The notes under the pieces are model-generated. The model did no database searches. It worked only from the letters and a program-made list of their open reading frames with translations, and was not told the origin of the DNA. Shown in pieces: positions 51,501 through 59,752 of a DNA stretch of 64,000 nucleotides. A program made the position numbers and the translations under genes. Origin of the DNA: Micromonospora sp. MH99 (GTDB taxonomy: Bacteria; Actinomycetota; Actinomycetes; Mycobacteriales; Micromonosporaceae); the NCBI RefSeq assembly GCF_021442385.1, contig NZ_MUZA01000019.1:1-64000 (forward strand), read 5' to 3'. The first letter of the stretch is position 1, and each line of letters opens with the position of its first letter.

Positions 51501-52568
51501 ATGGACGACCGAACCCTCACCCGGCTCCTCTCCGTCCTGCTGGCCGCCGTCGTCGGCACCGGGCTGTCCGTGCCCGTCGCCGGGCCGGCGGAGGCCGCGC
51601 AGACAGGTCTGCGGGCCGCCGACCCGAGCGTGATCCGCGTCGGCAGCACGTACATCTCCGCGCAGTCGGCCAACGGCGGGATCGCCGTCCGCCAGGCGTC
51701 CTCGACCGACGCGCTCGCCCGGGCCACCGCTCGTCAGGTCTGGTCGGACACTCGCGACCTGGGCGAGGTCTGGGCACCGGAGATCGTCACCGACGGTGGC
51801 CGCTACCACATCTACTTCTCGGCGGGGCGCGGCGCGGCCCACCGCATGTACGTGATCAGTTCGGCGTCACCGGCCAGCGGCTACACGGCCGAGCGGCAAC
51901 TCGCGCTGCCCGGCGGCAAGTGGGCCATCGACGGCAGCCTGTTCACCTTCAACGGGCAGCGGTGGTTCGTCTGGTCCGGGTGGGCCGGCGACACCAACGT
52001 CGAACAGAACATCTACCTCAGCCGGATGAGCGACCCGCTCACCCCGACCGGCAACCGGTTCATCATCTCCCAGCCCCGGGAGAGCTGGGAGCGCGTCGTC
52101 GGCAACCCGTACATCAACGAGGCCCCCGAGGCGATCCGGGACCCGAACGGGCAGCTCCACATCGTCTACTCCGCCAACGGCAGTTGGAGTGACCAGTACT
52201 GCCTGGCCGACCTGCGCCTGCGGGCCGGCGGTGACCCGACGTACGTGTGGGACTGGTACAAGTCCAACGGCTGCCTGTTCGGCTCGAACCCGGCCACGAT
52301 GATGGCCGGCTGGGACCCGACCCTGCACGTCAACGGCCCCGGCCACCACAGCTTCGTCCTGCTCAACGGCGACATCGCCACGAGCCCACCGGCCGGGCCG
52401 AGGTTCCCGCTGATGTTCCACGCCGTCCCCAAGGGCACCCCGTACTCCTGGGCCAACCGCTACTGGTACACCGGGACGTTCTGCTGGTGGGGCAACACCA
52501 CCTACCGCCGCGCCAACGTGCCCGGCCCCACGGCCGACACCGGGTTCGGCATCAAGTTCTTCGAGTGA
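51501..52568 (+). CDS. Secreted GH43-like glycosidase
   Basis: A 355-residue secreted protein. Signal peptide ~1-33 (LLSVLLAAVVGTGLSVPVAG, cleaved after AEA-A). A five-bladed-propeller GH43-type domain follows with the three expected acids: Asp41 (RAADPSVIRVGSTY), Asp in KWAIDGSLFTFNGQRW and Glu in INEAPEAI. GH43 enzymes hydrolyse arabinan or xylan side chains. GGAAGGA precedes the ATG. Confidence 0.8.
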   Translation: MDDRTLTRLLSVLLAAVVGTGLSVPVAGPAEAAQTGLRAADPSVIRVGSTYISAQSANGGIAVRQASSTDALARATARQVWSDTRDLGEVWAPEIVTDGGRYHIYFSAGRGAAHRMYVISSASPASGYTAERQLALPGGKWAIDGSLFTFNGQRWFVWSGWAGDTNVEQNIYLSRMSDPLTPTGNRFIISQPRESWERVVGNPYINEAPEAIRDPNGQLHIVYSANGSWSDQYCLADLRLRAGGDPTYVWDWYKSNGCLFGSNPATMMAGWDPTLHVNGPGHHSFVLLNGDIATSPPAGPRFPLMFHAVPKGTPYSWANRYWYTGTFCWWGNTTYRRANVPGPTADTGFGIKFFE

Positions 52569-52601
52569 TCCGCGCGCGGCCGCACCGCGTCCGCGCGCGG
52601 A
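52569..52601. terminator. Hairpin between convergent genes
   Basis: 11-bp perfect stem (52569-52579 with 52591-52601), starting at the GH43 stop codon, 5 nt from the end of the convergent membrane-protein gene. Confidence 0.6.
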
Positions 52602-52605
52602 CCGG

Positions 52606-53205
52606 TCAGCGCGACACACGGGTACGGCGGTAGTAGGACCAGCCGGCCAGCGGCAACGCGATCGCCCAGGCCAGCAGCAGTGGAAGGCCGATCAGGACGC
52701 CCGTCGGTGTGAAGATGTCCTGCGCGCCGGACTCGGACAGGTCGGCGGCGAACTGCCAGGGCAGGGTCGCCGAATACCCGATCATCACGGCGGATCCGAG
52801 GACGGTCGGGGTCAGCGGCACCCACGGCGGCACCCGGCGTCCGTGCAGCCCCGGCACCCACCGGGGAAAGTTCAGTCCCCAGTCGCGGATCAGGCCGAGC
52901 GCCAGGACGCCGCCGAGCCCGGCGAGGATGCACAGCAGGCCCAGATAGAACGCGCCGGCCGGCAGGCCCAGGAAACCGTCGACCGGGTGGTCCCCGACGC
53001 CGGGCCCGCGACCGTGGTACCACTCCTCGAACGGGTCGGGATTGGCGAACAGCGGGATGCCGAGGATCCAGGGCACGTGCAGCGGGATGAACCCCAGCAC
53101 GGGCGCGATCCACGCCACGTGACCGGCACGGCGGGCCCATCGCGGTGGCGGTGGCGTCGTCGAGGCGTCGACGGTCCGGGTCTGCGTCACGGTCGTAACC
53201 CCCAT
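52606..53205 (-). CDS. Membrane protein of unknown function
   Basis: About 199 residues from the ATG at 53205, with four membrane spans (VAWIAPVLGFIPLHVPWILG, GAFYLGLLCILAGLGGVLALGL, LTPTVLGSAVMIGYSATLPW, VLIGLPLLLAWAIALPLAGW). The loop FANPDPFEEWYHGRGPGVGDHPVDG is distinctive. No family recognised. The frame stays open far upstream, but the membrane topology starts here; the start is not certain. Confidence 0.65.
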   Translation of the reverse strand: MGVTTVTQTRTVDASTTPPPPRWARRAGHVAWIAPVLGFIPLHVPWILGIPLFANPDPFEEWYHGRGPGVGDHPVDGFLGLPAGAFYLGLLCILAGLGGVLALGLIRDWGLNFPRWVPGLHGRRVPPWVPLTPTVLGSAVMIGYSATLPWQFAADLSESGAQDIFTPTGVLIGLPLLLAWAIALPLAGWSYYRRTRVSR

Positions 53206-53339
53206 CGGTGGGAAGCGTCGGTTCCTTCCGCGATGACGCTGCCCGAACGGCACGACCAGCGAATCCCCGCTCCGAGGGAGCCACGTCCCCGCCCCCGGGG
53301 AGCGGGACCGTCGGGGCGGGACGCGCGGCCCGCGTCGCG

Positions 53340-53915
53340 TCACCCGCCGTTGAGCGGGTGGTACGTCATGAGGACGACGCCGGACTCGAAGGGTTCGGCG
53401 GACACCAGCGCCAGTCGTGCGGGCGGTCGCCCGCCGTCGAACAATGCCCTGCCCTGGCGCAGGAACAGGGGGTGCACCAGGAGGTGGAGTTCGTCGATGA
53501 GCCGGAGATCGGCAAGGGACCGGATCACCGCCAGACTGCCGTAGACCACGATGTCGCCGCCGGACGCGCGCTTGATCTCGGCGATCTCGTCGGGGTCGAC
53601 GCGCGCGATCCTGCGGGTGCCCTTCCAGTCCGCGATGTTTCCCGAGGCGGAGACGACGATCTTTTCCAGGGCGTCGAGTCGCTGGGCGTAGCCGCGGACG
53701 GCGGCCGGTTCGTCGGGGTTGCGGGCGGCGACCGGCCAGTAGCCGGCGAAGTCGGCGTGGGTGATCCGGCCCAGCAGCAGGCTGCCGGCGCTCTCCACCA
53801 GATCCCGCTCGTACGTCTGCAGCTGGTCGTCGGCCAGCAGCCAGTCCATCTCGTCGTTGGGGCCGGCGACGAATCCGTCCAGGGTGATCCACATCGACAC
53901 GACGATCTTCGGCAT
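53340..53915 (-). CDS. Dihydrofolate-reductase-like (RibD C-terminal domain) protein
   Basis: A 191-residue reductase-fold protein: MPKIVVSMWITLDGFVAGPNDEMDW, ESAGSLLLGRITHADFAGYWP, GGDIVVYGSLAVIRSLADLRLIDELHLLVHPLFL. These are the NADPH-binding marks of the RibD_C/YyaP group; the substrate is unknown. GGAGG precedes the ATG at 53915. The PNPOx-like gene lies 30 nt upstream on the same strand, so the two may form an operon. Confidence 0.85.
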   Translation of the reverse strand: MPKIVVSMWITLDGFVAGPNDEMDWLLADDQLQTYERDLVESAGSLLLGRITHADFAGYWPVAARNPDEPAAVRGYAQRLDALEKIVVSASGNIADWKGTRRIARVDPDEIAEIKRASGGDIVVYGSLAVIRSLADLRLIDELHLLVHPLFLRQGRALFDGGRPPARLALVSAEPFESGVVLMTYHPLNGG

Positions 53916-53945
53916 GCGCTCCTCCATCAGGTGTGTTGATGCTGG

Positions 53946-54464
53946 TCAGCGGCCGCCGGCGAGCGCGGCTCGGACGGGTTCCGGGGTCCGGTCGGGAAAG
54001 CGCTCCTGGAAGTCGACGACGCCGACCCACGTCGGGCGCAGGCCGATCCGGACCATCCGCAGGCCCGGCTTGTCGATCGCCGCGAGGTAGGTGTCGCCCA
54101 CCTCGTCGCCCATCCCCGCGCGCTGGATGACGGCGTACTCCGGCAGGACGCCCTCGACCTCCGTCAGGGTGACCTTCCCGCGCAGCATGAGCACCTCGGG
54201 TAGCCCGTCGGCGGTGTCGATGCAGATCGCCACGTCCGGCCTGGCCCGCAGGTCGCGGATCTTGTACGTGCCGGCGAACGCGCCGACGACCAGCTCGTCG
54301 CCGGTCCACAGGAAGTTCACCGGGATCAGTCGCGGCGTCCCGTCCCTGCTGGTCCAGGCGAGCCGCGCCACGGGGGCCGCGAGCAGGCGCCGCGCCACGG
54401 GGGTGTCGAGCAGCTTCACATCACCCTGCGGCAGGCTCGCCGTCTCGGTCTTGGGCAGGCTCAT
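53946..54464 (-). CDS. Pyridoxamine-phosphate-oxidase-fold protein
   Basis: A 172-residue flavin-type split-barrel protein: LLAAPVARLAWTSRDGTPRLIPVNFLWTGDELVVGAF, YKIRDLRARPDVAICIDT and the C-terminal VRIGLRPTWVGVVDFQERFP. It may bind FMN or F420. Divergent from the HxlR regulator, with which it shares a 66-bp gap containing a palindrome, so it is a likely target of that regulator. Confidence 0.8.
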   Translation of the reverse strand: MSLPKTETASLPQGDVKLLDTPVARRLLAAPVARLAWTSRDGTPRLIPVNFLWTGDELVVGAFAGTYKIRDLRARPDVAICIDTADGLPEVLMLRGKVTLTEVEGVLPEYAVIQRAGMGDEVGDTYLAAIDKPGLRMVRIGLRPTWVGVVDFQERFPDRTPEPVRAALAGGR

Positions 54465-54485
54465 GAGAGTCAAGCTAGAGGCACA

Positions 54486-54521
54486 ACTCCTACAAAACAA
54501 GTGTCACTCCTAAATTAGGAG
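54486..54521. promoter_or_regulatory. HxlR operator candidate in divergent promoter
   Basis: CTCCTAA-A-TTAGGAG (54507-54521), perfect 7-bp arms, and a direct copy ACTCCTA at 54486-54492, 20 bp from the same word at 54506-54512. The gap is AT-rich relative to the genome. The TAAATT part could be the -10 of the regulator gene. Confidence 0.6.
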
Positions 54522-54530
54522 CCGTGTAGT

Positions 54531-55217
54531 GTGGAGATCGTGAGCGGCGGGCGTAACTACGGGGATCCGTGCGGTGTCGCACGTGGACTGGACATCATCG
54601 GCGAGCGGTGGGCGCTGCTGGTGGTCCGCAACCTGCTGCTCGGCCCCCGGCGCTTCAACGACCTGCTCGGCGGGCTCCCCGGGATGAGCCCCAACGTGCT
54701 GAGCCAGCGACTGCGCGAGCTGACCGAGCACGGCGTGGTGCGACGGCGGGACCTGGGGCCGCCGGCGCGGGTCCACCTCTACGAGCTGACCGCATGGGGG
54801 CGCGCGCTGGAGCCCATCCTGCTGGAGTTCGGCCGCTGGGGAAGCCAGTCCCCGCAGCTACCCGAGGGCGCTCTCGGCATCGACTCCCTGCTGCTCACCA
54901 TCAAGGTAGGGTTCGATCCGGCGCGGGCGGCCGATCTTCGCGGCGTCTACGCCTTCCACATCGACGCCGACCCCTACCTCGCCGAGGTCGCCGACGACTC
55001 GGTGCAGCTGCGCCGCGGCACGACAGCCGAACCCGACGCGACACTCACCACCGACATCGACACCCTCCGAGCCGTCTGCGGGCAGCAGATGACCATGGCG
55101 GCGGCAGCGGACGCGGGCGTGCTCGCCCTGACCGGTGACACGGACGCCACGCGGCGCCTCACCGATCTCCTCCTGACCCCGTTCACACCCCGCAACCTCG
55201 CCGACGACGAGACCTAG
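54531..55217 (+). CDS. HxlR-family regulator with C-terminal SCP2-like domain
   Basis: A 228-residue regulator. HxlR winged helix at ~8-100 (YGDPCGVARGLDIIGERWALLVVRNLLLGPRRFNDLL, MSPNVLSQRLRELTEHGVVRRRDLGPPARVHLYELT); Cys in DPCGVARGLDIIGERW is typical of redox- or aldehyde-sensing members. The C-terminal ~105 residues (DPARAADLRGVYAFHIDADPYLAEVADDSVQLRRG ... DTLRAVC) resemble an SCP2-type pocket and may bind a ligand. A GTG three codons downstream is an alternative start. The 3' end overlaps the convergent gene by 4 nt. Confidence 0.85.
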   Translation: MEIVSGGRNYGDPCGVARGLDIIGERWALLVVRNLLLGPRRFNDLLGGLPGMSPNVLSQRLRELTEHGVVRRRDLGPPARVHLYELTAWGRALEPILLEFGRWGSQSPQLPEGALGIDSLLLTIKVGFDPARAADLRGVYAFHIDADPYLAEVADDSVQLRRGTTAEPDATLTTDIDTLRAVCGQQMTMAAAADAGVLALTGDTDATRRLTDLLLTPFTPRNLADDET

Positions 55218-56737
55218 CGGCGTGGGTGACGGCGGCGCTGTCCCGCCAGCCGGGCCAGCAGGTCCTGGTACGCCCTGGCCCGGTCGGCCGCTCGCGGTGA
55301 CAACACGTCGGCACTCATCCCCGCGTACGCCTCCCGCTCGGCCGCGACGGCCGCCTCGTCGACGAGTGCCCGGGACGCTCGTTCCCGCTCCCGGTGCTGC
55401 TCGTACCAGGGTCGGACGGCTCTCGCGGCGAGGTACAGGCCGGCCGCGACGCAGCCGACCGCGATGAGCAGCAGGAACAGGAATGCCACCACCTCGTCGA
55501 AGGAGGGCAGAGCCCCGGCCCGGCCGAAGGAACGCTCCAGCTGCCGGTCGTCGCGGGCGTCGAGGTAGTCGGCCGCGCCGGCGCCACCCAGGACGACGAA
55601 CACCACAAAGGCGAGCACCTGCACCAGCAGGCCGTACCGGGATCGGTCGATCCAGGCCACCGCCGAGGCCGGCCTCGGCGCGTACGCCGCGCCGAGCCGG
55701 AACGCCGACGGCACGAGCACGATCGCGGCGGCCAGCCCGCCCGCCACGAGCTGGGCGCTCAGGATGCCCGCGACCCGCGGTTCGGGCCAGCCCCGGGCCA
55801 ACCAGGTGAGCAGCACGAGGAGCCCCGTCCACCCGGCGACGAACGTCAGCGCCCGGCGTACGGCTGCCGCCCGCGCCGCCGGCCTGGCCCGTTCCACCTC
55901 GGCGGCCCGCCAGTTGTCGATCTGCCGCTGCGCGGCTCGGCGCTCATCGGCGGCCCGGTGTCGCTCCGCCTCCCGCCGGACCCGCTCGTCGGCATTGCGG
56001 GCGTACCGCGCCTCCCGTCGGGCCTGCTCGTCGGGGCCGACGAACGGCGCCAGCAGGTGGGGCCGGTTCGACTCCCGCAGCGGGTGCCGTGGTGGCAGGT
56101 CGGCCGGGAGCCGCCACCCGAAGTCGGTGCCGAGGACCACCCGCATTCCACCGACCAGCCGGTCGGGCAGGAGCGTCGCGACACCGGCTGCGTCCCGCCG
56201 GTCGTCGAGGCCGTCGACGACCAGCACCAGCCGCTCACCCCGCCGCTCGCACGCCTGGGCCGCGTCGAGGTACCCGCCCAGCAGGTGCGCCTCCCGGGTG
56301 GACCCGGTGAGATGACCCGGCATGGACCCGTCGGTCAGCTCGACCAACTGCTCCAACACGACGTCGACGAACGCGTCGCGGGTCTGCCGCTCGGTACGGC
56401 CGGCGACGACGAAGTACGACACGACCCGTACGCCCGGCGGCGGGTGCAGCACGAACCAGGACAGCAGCGCGGTCATCCCGGCGCCCCGGCCAGCCTCCCA
56501 CCGCAGGTACGCGCCCGACCCGTCACCCGTGCAGAAGGCCGCGAGCCGCGCCAGCTCGTCCTCCCGGTCGAGCAGATCGGCCGGGGCGATCCGGTGCACC
56601 TCCGCCAGGTACGCCGACCGTACGACCGGGCCGAAGATGTTGTACTGGCGGCTGTGGGGGCCGAACTGCACGCCCCGGGCGTGGCGGGCGTCGACGCCGC
56701 GAGACGGGTCGTGCTCCGGCTGCCGACTGTCGCCCAT
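55214..56737 (-). CDS. STAND/NTPase-like membrane protein with N-terminal RHIM-like amyloid motif
   Basis: A 507-residue protein. Residues 22-36 read GVQFGPHSRQYNIFG, an RHIM-like G-V-Q-x-G...Q motif. An NTPase-like domain follows (~45-240): the Walker A place is EAGRGAGMT (81-89), with Met88 instead of Lys, while Walker B is intact (ERLVLVVDGLDD, 168-179). Residues ~240-290 are an Arg/Glu-rich helix. Four membrane spans lie at ~297-315, 322-346, 368-388 and 415-440, then a cytoplasmic tail. It follows the adaptor gene by 13 nt. Architecture suggests a receptor or effector that polymerises with the adaptor; nucleotide hydrolysis is doubtful. Confidence 0.7.
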   Translation of the reverse strand: MGDSRQPEHDPSRGVDARHARGVQFGPHSRQYNIFGPVVRSAYLAEVHRIAPADLLDREDELARLAAFCTGDGSGAYLRWEAGRGAGMTALLSWFVLHPPPGVRVVSYFVVAGRTERQTRDAFVDVVLEQLVELTDGSMPGHLTGSTREAHLLGGYLDAAQACERRGERLVLVVDGLDDRRDAAGVATLLPDRLVGGMRVVLGTDFGWRLPADLPPRHPLRESNRPHLLAPFVGPDEQARREARYARNADERVRREAERHRAADERRAAQRQIDNWRAAEVERARPAARAAAVRRALTFVAGWTGLLVLLTWLARGWPEPRVAGILSAQLVAGGLAAAIVLVPSAFRLGAAYAPRPASAVAWIDRSRYGLLVQVLAFVVFVVLGGAGAADYLDARDDRQLERSFGRAGALPSFDEVVAFLFLLLIAVGCVAAGLYLAARAVRPWYEQHRERERASRALVDEAAVAAEREAYAGMSADVLSPRAADRARAYQDLLARLAGQRRRHPRR

Positions 56738-56750
56738 CTGCCCGGTTGCC

Positions 56751-57146
56751 TCAGTTGAAGGTGATGTGCTGGGTGCTGTAACTGCCGAACTGGACGCCCT
56801 TCGCCCCGCGCAGGTCGACCTGACCGATCTCGGTGCGCACGCCGGCCGTCTCGGCCTGCGCCAGCAGCTCCCGCGCGAGGCTGAGGATCTGCTCGTCCCG
56901 GTCGACGCCCGCGCGCGTGAGGTCGTCGGCGAGGCGTACCTGCCAGACGCCCGAGTCGGCGCCCTCGGCCTCGAACGCCCGCAGCGCCTCCTGGCCCTCG
57001 CCGGTCAGCCGGCGACGCACCAGGCCCCGGAAACTGTCGGCAGCATCGCGGACCACGGCGCTTGTCGCGTCGGTGACGCCCGCCGACGCACCGAGCGCCA
57101 GCGCGGCGAGAAGCAGTTCCACACCGTCCACACGCACCTCCGTCAT
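56751..57146 (-). CDS. Small helical protein with C-terminal RHIM-like amyloid motif (adaptor/effector)
   Basis: A 131-residue protein. Residues ~8-105 form helices (DGVELLLAALALGASAGVTDATSAVV, ELLAQAETAG), similar in type to small actinobacterial death-like or effector-associated domains. The C-terminus (117-131) is GVQFGSYSTQHITFN, matching the N-terminal motif of the next gene's product (GVQFGPHSRQYNIFG; 8 of 15 identical, and V-D-x-R-x-A precedes GVQFG in both). The opposite placement (C-terminal here, N-terminal there) is as in known amyloid-signalling pairs. ATG at 57146 is assumed; GTG at 57158 is possible. Confidence 0.7.
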   Translation of the reverse strand: MTEVRVDGVELLLAALALGASAGVTDATSAVVRDAADSFRGLVRRRLTGEGQEALRAFEAEGADSGVWQVRLADDLTRAGVDRDEQILSLARELLAQAETAGVRTEIGQVDLRGAKGVQFGSYSTQHITFN

Positions 57147-57503
57147 CAATGCCAGCACCGTGCCCCCATTGCACCATCCGGGCACCGCTCGCGGACACCC
57201 CGTCGGGATCAGCGCAGCGGGTGCGACGCCGACCGTCCACGCAGGTCGCGCCGGGCGCGTCCGGCGAATGTCCGGATCACGACAGCCCGGCCACCGCACC
57301 ATTCAGGACCGCGGAACGCCGCACCCCGCGCGAAGGTGACGACGCATGGCGGCGCGTTCGGGCCAGAGGCGGGGGGTGACCGTGCGCTTTGTCGACGCCA
57401 CCCACTCCGGGCGGACACTGGACGGGTGGTTCGAACCACGCGGACATCTCCATCTGCGTACGCCAGGGCTCATCTGCGGAGCCGCACACCGCCGCGACGG
57501 CCG
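57147..57503. other. Intergenic region upstream of the amyloid-motif operon
   Basis: A 357-bp gap between the adaptor start and the end of the lipoprotein gene. It should hold the operon's promoter but no clear boxes are seen. A 43-codon frame (57376-57507, plus strand, GTG start after GGCGGGG) exists, but its third-position GC is low and it overlaps the lipoprotein 3' end, so I do not call it a gene. Confidence 0.4.
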
Positions 57504-58250
57504 CTAGCGCGACATGAGGCGGCGCAACGCGTCCGGCACCTCGATGATCTCGGCGTCGCTCGGCTTGCCGATGGTGACCGGCTTGGCGAAGTCGGAGAAC
57601 GTGGCCGTGGTGGCGAAGGTCGGCAACGAGACGGTCAGCGACGTGAGGTAGCCGTGCGCGTCCACCGACGCCTCGTACGGCACGGACTGCGACACACCGC
57701 CGTGGCGTTCCAAACTCTCTGCCTTCGCCGGCAGGAGGCCCCGAGACACCCCTGCCGGCGCCACGCCGAAGTCGAGCTTGCCGGAGTAGGTGCCCTCCCC
57801 CGTACGCGTGGCGGCCGTCATGGCTGCGGCGAAGCCCCTGATCCCGGCCGGATCGAACGCGTCCCCCAGGTGCACCACTGACGCCGAGGCGAACTCCGCC
57901 GTCGGGAACCAGATGAACTTCGTCGGGTCGAGGTTCGGCATGTAGGTGCTGCCCAGCGTCATCCACGCGTCGTCGCCGACCACCCGCACCCGGGACTCGA
58001 CAGCCTCGCCGCCGGTGCCCGTGGTGACGCTCAGGGTCAGCGCCCGGCCCGCCGGGTCGGTGTCGCCCGCCACCTCGACGTTCGGCGCGCTCAACGTGAC
58101 GTGCGCGGGCACCCCGGCGGTCTTGGCGGCTGCGGCACGCACCTGCGCGAGCGGGTCGGTGGGGGCAGGTTCGGGCGATCCCTTTCCGCCCGACTCGCAG
58201 CCTGCCACCAGCACCAACAGCCCGACGAGCAGCCATCTACGAATTGCCAT
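57504..58250 (-). CDS. Lipoprotein, LppX/LprAFG-like fold
   Basis: A 248-residue lipoprotein. The signal ends in the lipobox VLVAGC (Cys18), then a Ser/Pro-rich linker. The rest (VRAAAAKTAGVPAHVTLSAPNVEVAG ... KFIWFPTAEFASASVV ... PYEASVDAHGYLTSLTVSLP) resembles the LppX_LprAFG beta-sheet fold that carries lipids across the periplasm in mycobacteria. No partner transporter is adjacent. Confidence 0.75.
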   Translation of the reverse strand: MAIRRWLLVGLLVLVAGCESGGKGSPEPAPTDPLAQVRAAAAKTAGVPAHVTLSAPNVEVAGDTDPAGRALTLSVTTGTGGEAVESRVRVVGDDAWMTLGSTYMPNLDPTKFIWFPTAEFASASVVHLGDAFDPAGIRGFAAAMTAATRTGEGTYSGKLDFGVAPAGVSRGLLPAKAESLERHGGVSQSVPYEASVDAHGYLTSLTVSLPTFATTATFSDFAKPVTIGKPSDAEIIEVPDALRRLMSR

Positions 58251-58469
58251 TTCCGAACCCCCGTTGATCGACAGCCGGGGCAGACTACCGCGCACCAGGG
58301 ATCGACGTCGGCCCTCGGCGTTCCGCCTCGGCACGCACCGCTTCGCCGCTCTCGCCAGGGTGGCCGAGAGGGTGCGCCACGGCGCTTCGCGGGTCGTGGG
58401 CGCTGGAGAACTGGCGAGTCTCGCTGGTGGCCCGACGACGGGAGCGCCGCCCGTGGCTAGGGTGCAGGC

Positions 58470-59561
58470 ATGGTTGATCGGCGCCAGGTGATGAACTTCC
58501 GCGTCCGGGCCCAGCAGCTCGACCGGGACGAGGGCACGCTCGCCGACACCGCCGTCTTGGACATCGGGGTGCAGAACACCGGCCCGGACGGCGCCCGGTG
58601 GGCCCTCGCTGCCCGTGGGGTCGACGTGACCGCGCTGTCCGACGCCGACGTGGTCCTGCTCTGGACGGTGCGGGGCGCACCGCACCTCTACCGCCGGGCC
58701 GACGTCGGGCACGTGGTGGCCGCGGTCGAGCCCTTCTCCGACGCCGACGCGGGCAAGCGCATCTACGACGCCGCCAAGCCGTTGAAGGCCGCCGGCATCG
58801 GCAACCTCGCCGCCCTCGACGAGGTGGCCGCCCGGATGCGGGAGATCGTCACCACGCCGACGGTCAAGGGAGACGTCTCCGGCCGTCTGGCCACGGTGCT
58901 GCCCGAGCCGTACCTGCGGTTCTGCCGGGTCTGCGACGCCACACACCTGTACGAGATGCCGTTCCGGCTCGCCGCCGCGCGGGCGGGGTTGGAGTTGCAG
59001 CTCGACACGTCACCTCCGGTCCTGCGGCGCATCACCGGGTTCCGCAAGGCGTCCGCCCCGGCTGACCGGTTCGACGTCATCCGCGCGTACCTGCGTCTGC
59101 TCGGCCCGGCCACCCCGAAGCAGGTGGCCGGCTATCTCGACGCCCCGGTCAAGGACGTGAAGGCGCGCTGGCCCGACGACGTGGTCGAGGTGACTGTCGA
59201 CGGCGAGTCCCGTTCGCTGCTGGCCGCCGACGAGGAGGCGTTGACGTCGGCCGGCGGCGGCGTGACCCGCCTGCTCGGCCCGTTCGACCTGTTCCTTCAG
59301 GCGAAGGACCGGGCGACCCTGGCACCCGATGCCGCCCGCGCAAAGGAGTTGTGGCCGGTGCTGGGCCGCCCCGGCGCGGTCCTGGTCGACGGCGACCTGG
59401 TGGGCACCTGGCGTCCCCGCAAGTCCGGCCGGACGCTCACGGTCGCGGTCCAGCCCTGGCAGAGGCTGTCAACCGGCACGCGCGAGGCCATCACCGCACA
59501 GGCCGAACGCCTCGCCGCGCACCGCGAGGTGTCGCTCGCCGGGGTCGACGTCGACAGTTAG
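58470..59561 (+). CDS. Winged-helix DNA-binding protein (HTH_42/AlkX-type)
   Basis: A 363-residue protein of the winged-helix DNA-binding-domain family related to YcaQ/AlkX DNA glycosylases: start FRVRAQQLDRDEGTLADTAVLDIGVQNTGPDGARWAL, LWTVRGAPHLYRRADVGHV, FRLAAARAGLELQ and ATPKQVAGYLDAPVKDVKARWP. The catalytic QxR-like motif of YcaQ is not clear, so enzyme activity is uncertain. TAGGGT lies 6 nt before the ATG; probably leaderless. Confidence 0.75.
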   Translation: MVDRRQVMNFRVRAQQLDRDEGTLADTAVLDIGVQNTGPDGARWALAARGVDVTALSDADVVLLWTVRGAPHLYRRADVGHVVAAVEPFSDADAGKRIYDAAKPLKAAGIGNLAALDEVAARMREIVTTPTVKGDVSGRLATVLPEPYLRFCRVCDATHLYEMPFRLAAARAGLELQLDTSPPVLRRITGFRKASAPADRFDVIRAYLRLLGPATPKQVAGYLDAPVKDVKARWPDDVVEVTVDGESRSLLAADEEALTSAGGGVTRLLGPFDLFLQAKDRATLAPDAARAKELWPVLGRPGAVLVDGDLVGTWRPRKSGRTLTVAVQPWQRLSTGTREAITAQAERLAAHREVSLAGVDVDS

Positions 59562-59752
59562 CGGGCGCGGGGGCCAGACCGACGCGCGGCGGCCGTGCGC
59601 GACCGCGGCCAGCAGGACGCCCGATCCGCCGGTACGCACGGGTACGGCATGACAGACTGTGGGGCGTCCTCGGCCGTCGACACCGGTCAGCGAACCCCCC
59701 TCCACGTTCGGCCGCGGCAGGCACCGGCGCCCGGCGCGTGGAAGGGGCGGGG

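Noticed and set aside
57376..57507. 43-codon frame in the gap upstream of the amyloid-motif operon.
   Set aside because: Codon bias is poor, it overlaps the 3' end of the lipoprotein gene and has no recognisable feature.
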